64,000 bases of DNA from Novosphingobium sp. G106 (GTDB lineage Bacteria; Pseudomonadota; Alphaproteobacteria; Sphingomonadales; Sphingomonadaceae): assembly GCF_019075875.1 (NCBI RefSeq), contig NZ_JAHOOZ010000001.1:1116001-1180000 (forward strand), written 5' to 3'. Positions within the stretch are counted from its first letter, which is position 1; each line of letters opens with the position of its first letter. The notes under the pieces were generated by a model, which did not search any database, was not told the origin of the DNA, and was given only the letters and a program-made list of their open reading frames with translations. This document shows positions 56,400 through 64,000 of the stretch, piece by piece. Made by a program: the position numbers and the translations under genes.

Positions 56400-57509
56400 T
56401 CAGTTCCGGATCAAGGTGGCCGCGGCCTGGGCGGCGATTCCCTCGCCGCGGCCGGTAAAGCCCAGCTTTTCCGTCGTCGTGGCCTTCACGCTTACCGCGT
56501 CGATGTCAACGCCGAGCAGTTCGGCGAGCCGCGCCCGCATCGCCTCGCGGTGCGGGCCGATCTTTGGCGCTTCGCAGATGATCGTCAGGTCGACGTTGCC
56601 GATGGCATAGCCTGCCTCGGCAATGAGGTTCGCGGCATGCGTCAGGAAGCGGTCGGACGAGGCGCCGCGCCACTGCGGATCGCTCGGGGGAAAGTGCTGC
56701 CCGATGTCGCCCGCGCCGATCGCGCCGAGCAGCGCATCGACCAGCGCGTGAATTGCGACATCGGCGTCACTATGGCCTTCAAGTCCTTGATCATGGTCGA
56801 TCTTTATCCCGCAGAGCCAAAGATCTTCTCCTTTGGCGAGGCGGTGGACGTCATAGCCGGTGCCGATGCGGACCAAAGGTGCCGCATTGGCTGCGAAGTC
56901 CTCGGCGAATGTCAGCTTGTGCAGGGCTTCGTCTCCTTCGACCAGGGCAACGGCGATCCCGGCGGCCTGGGCCACCTGTGCGTCATCGCCGGCGTGGGCT
57001 TCGCCCGTCCAGGCGCGATGCGCTGCGAGGATCGCGGGGAAGCGGAAAGCCTGGGGGGTCTGGACGCGGCGAAATTGAGCCCTGTCCGCAGGCTGTCCCA
57101 TCATGTCCCCCGAGGCATGAGTCAGGCTGTCCACTACGGACAATACCGGAATTGCGCCGCTTTGCGTGGCCAAGGTCGCCTGAAGACGCGCGATGACCGC
57201 AGGGGACAATCCGGGGCGGGCGGCATCATGAATCAGGACCAGGTCGGGGCCGTCCAGTTCCAGCGCTTCCAGCCCGTTGCGCACCGATTCCTGCCGCGAT
57301 TTTCCGCCGGTTATCAGACGGACGTCGATCCCGGCCAGCGCAGTCCGGGCCAAGTCTTCGCCGCCTTCGGGAATGACCACCACGATCGGCGCGACCCCGG
57401 CGCCCGCCAGCTCCTCTACCGAATGCCGCACCACAGGCTTGCCGCGCCAGCGCGCGAACTGCTTGGGAAGCGGCTGTCCGGCGCGCAGTCCCTGGCCCGC
57501 CGCCACCAC
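56400..57509 (-). CDS. ispDF: Bifunctional IspD/IspF isoprenoid enzyme (5' end probably frameshifted)
   Basis: Fusion of 2-C-methyl-D-erythritol 4-phosphate cytidylyltransferase (IspD, about residues 1-210) and MECDP synthase (IspF, about 215-369) of the non-mevalonate pathway. IspD shows [11 protein letters not shown] and [11 protein letters not shown]; IspF shows [11 protein letters not shown] with metal ligands, [12 protein letters not shown] and [11 protein letters not shown]. The only in-frame start is GTG 57509, which cuts into the first beta strand (AAIVVAAG). The natural N-terminus (ATG 57571) is out of frame across a C8 run (complement of 57524-57531). One extra C would give a continuous 5' end. 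Confidence 0.9.
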   Translation of the reverse strand: MVAAGQGLRAGQPLPKQFARWRGKPVVRHSVEELAGAGVAPIVVVIPEGGEDLARTALAGIDVRLITGGKSRQESVRNGLEALELDGPDLVLIHDAARPGLSPAVIARLQATLATQSGAIPVLSVVDSLTHASGDMMGQPADRAQFRRVQTPQAFRFPAILAAHRAWTGEAHAGDDAQVAQAAGIAVALVEGDEALHKLTFAEDFAANAAPLVRIGTGYDVHRLAKGEDLWLCGIKIDHDQGLEGHSDADVAIHALVDALLGAIGAGDIGQHFPPSDPQWRGASSDRFLTHAANLIAEAGYAIGNVDLTIICEAPKIGPHREAMRARLAELLGVDIDAVSVKATTTEKLGFTGRGEGIAAQAAATLIRN

Positions 57510-57647
57510 GATCGCGGCCGTGCGGGGGGGGCTTCTTTATATTTATATAAGGGCGCGTCGCCGGCGGACATTGCCGCGCCGGTAACCGCTTGCCGAGACG
57601 AGGGCAATCCACTATGCGCTGCCTGTTTTTTAGGCAGGTATACCGCT

Positions 57648-58658
57648 TTGCTTCCCACGCCTCCCGAATTGAAGCCGATTTCGGTCGGTCCGGTCCGCAT
57701 CGACTGCCCGGTGATCCTGGCGCCGATGACGGGTGTCACCGATATGCCGTTCCGCAAGATGGTGCGCCGCTTCGGCTCGGGGCTAAATGTCACCGAGATG
57801 ATCGCCTCGCCCGCGGCGATCCGCGAGACACGCCAGTCGATCCAGAAGGCGGCCTGGGACGCCATCGAGGAACCTGTCTCGATGCAACTCGTCGGCTGCA
57901 CCCCGCAAGAGATGGCCGAAGCGGCCAAGCTCTCCGAGCAGAAGGGCGCCGCGATCATCGACATCAACATGGGCTGCCCGGTGCGCAAGGTGACGAGCGG
58001 CGATGCCGGCTCGGCGCTGATGCGCGACCTGCCGCTCGCCGCCAGCCTGATCAAGGCGACGGTCGAGGCCGTATCGGTGCCGGTGACGGTCAAGATGCGC
58101 ATGGGTTGGTGCACCGACAGCCTCAACGCCCCCGAACTCGCGCACATCGCCGAGGATCTCGGCGCCAAGCTGATCACGGTCCACGGCCGCACGCGCAACC
58201 AGATGTACAAGGGTGAGGCCGACTGGGCCTTCGTCCGCAAGGTCAAGGACGCGGTCGCGCTGCCGGTCATCGTCAACGGCGACATCTGCGGGGTCGAGGA
58301 TGCCGCCAAGGCGCTCGACCAGTCGGGCGCCGACGGCCTGATGATCGGCCGCGGCGCTTACGGCCGGCCCTGGCTGCTCGGCCAAGTCATGCACTGGCTG
58401 CAGCACGGGACAGCGGTTGCCGATCCGACGATCGACCAGCAGTACAAGCTGATCGTCGAGCACTACGAAGGCATGCTCGCTCACTACGGGGACCTGACCG
58501 GCGTCCGCATGGCCCGCAAGCACCTGGGCTGGTACACCAAGGGCCTGCCGAGCTCGGCCGAATTCCGCAACAAGGTCAATTTCGTCGACGATTCTGCCGA
58601 AGTGCTGCGCATGCTCGGCGCGTTCTACGATCCCTTCCTCCAGCGCCAGGCGGCATGA
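57648..58658 (+). CDS. dusB: tRNA-dihydrouridine synthase B
   Basis: FMN enzyme that reduces uridines of the tRNA D loop. The 336-aa protein has [36 protein letters not shown] with the catalytic Cys, the [11 protein letters not shown] motif and [16 protein letters not shown]. The TTG at 57648 is the best start ([11 protein letters not shown]); the frame stays open far upstream but there lies antisense to ispDF. It heads the dusB-ntrBC-ntrYX order typical of alphaproteobacteria. A hairpin with T6 loop (57619-57637) sits in the leader. Confidence 0.93.
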   Translation: MLPTPPELKPISVGPVRIDCPVILAPMTGVTDMPFRKMVRRFGSGLNVTEMIASPAAIRETRQSIQKAAWDAIEEPVSMQLVGCTPQEMAEAAKLSEQKGAAIIDINMGCPVRKVTSGDAGSALMRDLPLAASLIKATVEAVSVPVTVKMRMGWCTDSLNAPELAHIAEDLGAKLITVHGRTRNQMYKGEADWAFVRKVKDAVALPVIVNGDICGVEDAAKALDQSGADGLMIGRGAYGRPWLLGQVMHWLQHGTAVADPTIDQQYKLIVEHYEGMLAHYGDLTGVRMARKHLGWYTKGLPSSAEFRNKVNFVDDSAEVLRMLGAFYDPFLQRQAA

Positions 58659-58668
58659 GGCGTATGGT

Positions 58669-59780
58669 ATGAGCCCCGCCGAAGCGCTGGTCGCCGGAGC
58701 GCCCGATGCGCAGCGCCAGCTCGCCAGCCTGCCGCTCGCCATCGTCATGCTCGCGCCCGGCCTGCAGATCGCCGCGGCCAATCCCGCTGCCGAGCAGTTC
58801 TTCGGCCAGAGCCTGCGCCGTCTCGCCGGCCGCAAGCTGACCGATATGTTGTCCTTCTCCGAACCGCATCTCGCCGAGCGCATCGGCGATGCCGAGACGC
58901 CCGTCTCGGCGCGCGAGATCAGCGTAGTCGTTCCGGGGCAGGGCACGCGCCAGCTCGACGTCACCGTCACGCCTATCGTCGACGAGCCGGGCTGGCAGAT
59001 GTTGACCCTGCACGATACCAATGCCGAGGCGCTCGGCGAAGGCGCAGCGGGCGGCGACAATACGGTCCTGCGCGCTCCCGAGATCCTGGCGCACGAGATC
59101 AAGAACCCGCTGGCGGGCATCCGCGGTGCGGCGCAATTGCTCGGCCGCAAGGTCAGCGAGAAGGACCGCGCGCTGACCGGGCTGATCGCCGAGGAAGTCG
59201 ATCGCATCGCCAAGCTGATCGACCAGATGCAGACGCTGAGCCGGCAAACCACGGCCCCGGTCGAGCCCTGCAATCTCCATGAAGCGGCGCGCCGCGCCAT
59301 GGCCGTGATCGATGCCGCCGGCACGCGGCCGCGGGTCGAGGAGGAATTCGATCCCTCGCTGCCGCCGGTGCTGGGTTCGCCCGACGGGCTGGTTCAGGTC
59401 CTGATCAACCTTATCGCCAACGCTCGCGAGGCTTGCGCCAAGGCATCGAAGCCGAGAGTCGTCGTCCGGACGCGTTTCGCCAGCGGCCTGCAGCTCCATT
59501 CGGGCAAGGCGGGCAAGCCAGTGCGACTGCCGATCGAGCTTCGCGTCAGCGACAACGGACCGGGCGTCGATCCGGCCATGCGTGAGCATATTTTCGAGCC
59601 TTTCGTGACCAGCAAGAAGACCGGGCAAGGGCTCGGCCTCGCGCTGGTGCGCAAGCTGGTGCGCGACATGAACGGTCGGATCAGTCACGAGCGCGACGAC
59701 GCCAATGGCTGGACGCATTTCCGCCTCCACCTGCCGATGGCCGGCGAAACGCGCTCGCGCAGCCGTGGGGGAAGCGGTCG

Positions 59781-59784
<4 letters not shown>
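58669..59784 (+). CDS. ntrB: Nitrogen regulation sensor kinase NtrB
   Basis: Cytoplasmic histidine kinase/phosphatase that controls NtrC in response to nitrogen status through PII. The 371-aa protein has an N-terminal PAS domain (LPLAIVMLAPGLQIAAANPAA), the H-box ILAHEIKNPLAGIRG with the phospho-His, and ATP motifs NLIANAREA, DNGPG and GQGLGLALV. It starts 10 bp after dusB and overlaps ntrC by 4 bp. Confidence 0.95.
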
Positions 59785-61196
<1,412 letters not shown>

Positions 61197-61280
61197 ATGC
61201 AGCATCGCGGGCGCGCTGCGGTGAATTGAGCGGCAAAAACCCTTGCCGATCGGCAACAGCAGTGTTGTAAGGCTGCAACG

Positions 61281-63509
61281 ATGACCGCCGAAACCTCTTC
61301 GCGCAATCGGCCTTGGCCGCGCTGGTGGCGGCGGGCGCAGGTAGCTGCCCGCCGGGCGAACTTCTTTGCCGTCGTCGAGCTCGTCGCGGTCATCGCCTTC
61401 CTGATCATGACCGCGACTACCTGGATCGCGCTCGAATCGCAGGCCGCCAAAGGGCAGCTTCTCCCCTCGGACCTGACCGCACTGCTGCTGATCGGCACGC
61501 TCGTGCCCGCGATGACGCTACTCGTGCTGCTCGGCCGCCGCATGGCGCTGCGCCGCGCGGCCGAGACGATCGGCGGCACGGGGCGCATGCATGTCCGGCT
61601 CGTGTTCATTTTCTCGCTGATTTCGGCGATTCCGACGCTGCTGGTGGTGATCTTCGCGTCGTGGCTTTTCCAGTCGGGCGTCGAATTCTGGTTTTCCGAC
61701 AATTCGCGCGGGCTGTTGGAGAACGCGAACAAGCTCGCACGCGGCTACTACGAGCAGACGCAGCGCGACGTCGGCTACGAATCGGTCGCGATGGCCGAGG
61801 ACATGCGCGCCTTCCTCAGCGCGGAATCGATAACCAGCGGCACTTTCCGGGAGTTCTATGCCTATCAGGTGGTCAATCGGAAGCTGAACGAATCGGCGAT
61901 CATCCAGAAGGGTGCCGACGGCGAGCTGCGTACTGCCGCGATCGTCGACCCCGAGGGCAACAACCAGAAGCCCAGGATTCGCCCGGAAGTGCTGAGCCGC
62001 ATCGACGGCGGCGAGGCGATGGTGATCAATGCCAATGCCAACAAGATCGAGGCGGTGACACCGATCGACCGGCGCACGGGCATTTACCTTTACACCGCGC
62101 GCAGCTCGGACCTGCTCGCCTTCAGCCAGGGGCAGCGCGCGCAGAACATCGTCAAGGCCTACGAAGTGCTGACCAGCCGGGCGCGGGTGCTGCAGTTGCG
62201 CTTCAACGTCGCGCTGTTCGTCTTCTCGCTGGCGCTGGTCGGCCTGTCGGTGTGGATCGCGCTGCGTTTCGCCGACCGTCAGGTGAAGCCGCTCTACGAG
62301 CTCGTCGACGCCGCGCGGCGGGTCGGCAGCGGGAACTATGCGCTGCGCGTCGAAGGCCGCACCGGCGCCGACGAGATCGGCCTGCTCAACCGTGCGTTCA
62401 ACCGCATGAGCGCGCAGATCGAGGGGCAGACCCAGGCGCTGGTCTCGGCCAACGAACAGTTGCAGGAGCGTAGCGGGTTCATCGAAGCGGTTCTGGGATC
62501 GGTCAGCGCGGGCATCATTGCGCTCGACGACGAGGGCAACGTCCTGCTGATGAACAGCACCGCGCAGAGGCTGCTGCTCGACCGCAACGGACCCACCGCC
62601 GTCGGAGTGCCGCTCGAGGACGTGTCGCAGCAGCTTGCCGGCCTGGTGGCTTCGGACCTGTCGAGCGGCATCATCCAGTACGCGAAGGGCGGCGAACTGC
62701 TGACGCTGGCGATCAAGGTCAGCCGCGACACGCGCGGGCCGGTGATCACCTTCGAGGACATCACCCGCCAGCTGCTCGACCAGCGCCAGGCCGCTTGGTC
62801 CGACGTCGCGCGGCGCATCGCCCACGAGATCCGCAACCCGCTGACCCCGATCCAGCTCGCCACCGAGCGGCTCAACCGACGCTATGCCAAGCAGATCGAG
62901 ACCGACCGGCCGCTGTTCGAGGAACTGACCGCCACGATTATCCGCCAGGTTGGCGACCTCAGGAAGATGGTCGACGAGTTTTCCTCATTCGCGCGGCTGC
63001 CCAAGCCCGTGTTCCGCACCGAGGATCCCGTCGCGCTCGCACGACAGTCCTTGTTCCTCCAGGAAGTTTCGCGGCCCGACATCGATTTCCGCTTTTCGGC
63101 CGGGGAGGGCATCACCACGATCGCCTGCGACCGCCACCAGTTCGGCCAGGCCATGACCAACGTGCTCAAGAACGCGGTCGAGGCGATCGAGGCGCGAGCC
63201 AAGAACGAAAGTGCCGATTATCGGGGCTTGATAGCGGTTACCATGGCACGTGGCGACAAGGACAATGTCGTCGTGTCCATAGTGGACAACGGCATTGGCC
63301 TGCCCCAGGACGGCGAGCGGATCATCGAACCCTATGTGACCACGCGCGAGAAGGGCACCGGCCTGGGCCTCGCCATCGTCAACAAGATCGTCGAGGAACA
63401 TGGCGGCGAAATGAACTTCGGCCCGGCCGAGGGGGGCGGAAGCAGCGTCAGCATGAGCTTCGCCTGCGATCCGCTCGCGCTCGGACGCGGGTCGGAGGCA
63501 GCGGAATGA
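61281..63509 (+). CDS. ntrY: Nitrogen regulation membrane sensor kinase NtrY
   Basis: A 742-aa membrane histidine kinase. Three N-terminal membrane helices (about residues 32-50, 66-85, 107-130), a periplasmic loop and a fourth helix (about 310-330) come first. HAMP, PAS (SGFIEAVLGSVSAGIIALDD), the H-box RIAHEIRNPLTPIQLATERL and an HATPase domain (DNGIGLP, GTGLGLAIV) follow. It partners NtrX in nitrogen, redox or envelope signalling depending on species. It begins 84 bp after ntrC and may have its own promoter there. Confidence 0.95.
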   Translation: MTAETSSRNRPWPRWWRRAQVAARRANFFAVVELVAVIAFLIMTATTWIALESQAAKGQLLPSDLTALLLIGTLVPAMTLLVLLGRRMALRRAAETIGGTGRMHVRLVFIFSLISAIPTLLVVIFASWLFQSGVEFWFSDNSRGLLENANKLARGYYEQTQRDVGYESVAMAEDMRAFLSAESITSGTFREFYAYQVVNRKLNESAIIQKGADGELRTAAIVDPEGNNQKPRIRPEVLSRIDGGEAMVINANANKIEAVTPIDRRTGIYLYTARSSDLLAFSQGQRAQNIVKAYEVLTSRARVLQLRFNVALFVFSLALVGLSVWIALRFADRQVKPLYELVDAARRVGSGNYALRVEGRTGADEIGLLNRAFNRMSAQIEGQTQALVSANEQLQERSGFIEAVLGSVSAGIIALDDEGNVLLMNSTAQRLLLDRNGPTAVGVPLEDVSQQLAGLVASDLSSGIIQYAKGGELLTLAIKVSRDTRGPVITFEDITRQLLDQRQAAWSDVARRIAHEIRNPLTPIQLATERLNRRYAKQIETDRPLFEELTATIIRQVGDLRKMVDEFSSFARLPKPVFRTEDPVALARQSLFLQEVSRPDIDFRFSAGEGITTIACDRHQFGQAMTNVLKNAVEAIEARAKNESADYRGLIAVTMARGDKDNVVVSIVDNGIGLPQDGERIIEPYVTTREKGTGLGLAIVNKIVEEHGGEMNFGPAEGGGSSVSMSFACDPLALGRGSEAAE

Positions 63510-63534
63510 AATCTATGAGTGAATTGGAGGACAC

Positions 63535-64000
63535 ATGGCGCTCGATATCCTGATCGTCGACGACGAACGCGACATTCGCGAGCTCGTGGCCGGCGTACTC
63601 AGCGATGAAGGCTACGATTGCCGGACTGCGGGTGACAGCCAGTCGGCGCTGGATGCCGTCGATCAGCGCCGCCCGTCGCTGGTCCTGCTCGACGTCTGGC
63701 TGCACGGCAGCGCGATGGACGGGCTGGAAGTGCTCGACGCGCTGAAGGCGCGCGAGCCCGACCTGCCGGTGATCATCTTCTCGGGCCATGGCAACATCGA
63801 TACCGCTGTCGCTGCGATCGCCCGCGGCGCCGTGGATTTCATCGAAAAACCGTTCGAGGCCGAACGCCTGCTCCACCTCGTCGGCAAGGCGACCGAGACC
63901 GAGCGTCTCCGGCGGGAAAACGCCCGGCTGCGGCAGGACTTCAGCCAGATCGAGGAGTTCACCGGTAGCAGCACGGCGATCAATCAGGTGCGCGCGACGC
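63535..64000 (+). CDS. ntrX: Nitrogen regulation response regulator NtrX, N-terminal part
   Basis: The gene runs off the window; 155 residues are visible. The receiver domain has the acidic pocket DDERD (9-13) and phosphoacceptor Asp53 in LVLLDVWLHGSAMDG. A linker and the start of the AAA+ domain (FTGSSTAINQVR) follow. A strong ribosome site (GGAGG) lies 5 bases before ATG 63535. It follows ntrY by 25 bp. Confidence 0.95.
   Translation, partial: MALDILIVDDERDIRELVAGVLSDEGYDCRTAGDSQSALDAVDQRRPSLVLLDVWLHGSAMDGLEVLDALKAREPDLPVIIFSGHGNIDTAVAAIARGAVDFIEKPFEAERLLHLVGKATETERLRRENARLRQDFSQIEEFTGSSTAINQVRAT

Noticed and set aside
56550-57640. Very long N-terminal extension of dusB
   Set aside because: The frame is open only because it lies antisense to ispDF; the DusB family sequence begins at about 57648.

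Overview
The window looks like a chromosomal segment of a high-GC alphaproteobacterium of the order Sphingomonadales, most likely a Novosphingobium/Sphingomonas-type organism. The evidence is gene order and family content: nuoN-birA-coaX-rnj-DUF1467, trpE/trpGDC next to moaC-moeA-lexA-comEC-gltX-gltA, dusB-ntrB-ntrC-ntrY-ntrX, a lipoyl-bearing PdhB, a fused IspDF, a GTTC-N7-GTTC LexA box, and NDUFAF6-like and COQ10-like proteins. Coding density is very high, with many 4-bp stop/start overlaps. I see no phage, IS element, CRISPR array or rRNA; there is one tRNA, Arg(CCT).

Layout. 1-3969: end of the nuo operon, biotin ligase, type III pantothenate kinase, RNase J and a small membrane protein. 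4068-10981: a lineage-specific block with a 902-aa two-TM coiled-coil protein of TipN-like architecture. It is divergent from four tightly packed genes, including an Hpt-like protein without its His and a histidine-kinase-like protein without its His. 10987-16880: gltA, gltX, comEC, lexA. 16964-28190: moeA, moaC, trpC, trpD, trpG, trpE and ppiD, interrupted by two accessory insertions (PhyH dioxygenase/Lrp/LysE, and YcxB/orphan Phd antitoxin/DUF4239). 28427-34464: tpiA, secG, pyrG, a small heat-shock gene preceded by what looks like a ROSE RNA thermometer and an RpoH promoter, grxC, a nitrilase, DUF1178, tRNA-Arg and a lipoprotein.

34560-37245: AraC regulator divergent from a diiron (AurF/ferritin-like) protein and an OsmC protein. 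37311-41887: a metal-related island. A TonB-dependent receptor diverges from a small secreted protein plus an MbnH-type di-heme enzyme, with a ModE-like box between them, followed by a Mop molbindin and a DUF2478 protein. I regard this as the best candidate for an undescribed system. 42338-46534: ftsB, pdhA, pdhB, a squalene/phytoene-synthase-like protein and an EF-hand protein. 46502-50971: trmFO, DUF952, gyrA. 51263-57509: a periplasmic repeat protein, a frameshifted beta-carbonic anhydrase, lipA, a COQ10-like protein, a CinA-like amidase, two tandem four-Cys secreted paralogues and ispDF (probably also hit by a homopolymer length error). 57648-64000: dusB and the nitrogen-regulation genes ntrB, ntrC, ntrY and the start of ntrX.

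Functionally most of the window is housekeeping metabolism (respiration, cofactors, tryptophan, lipoate, isoprenoids, pyruvate dehydrogenase) and regulation (SOS, nitrogen, heat shock). The accessory parts are the polarity/pseudo-phosphorelay block, the two insertions in the trp-moa region, the diiron/OsmC pair and the Mo-box/TonB/di-heme island.
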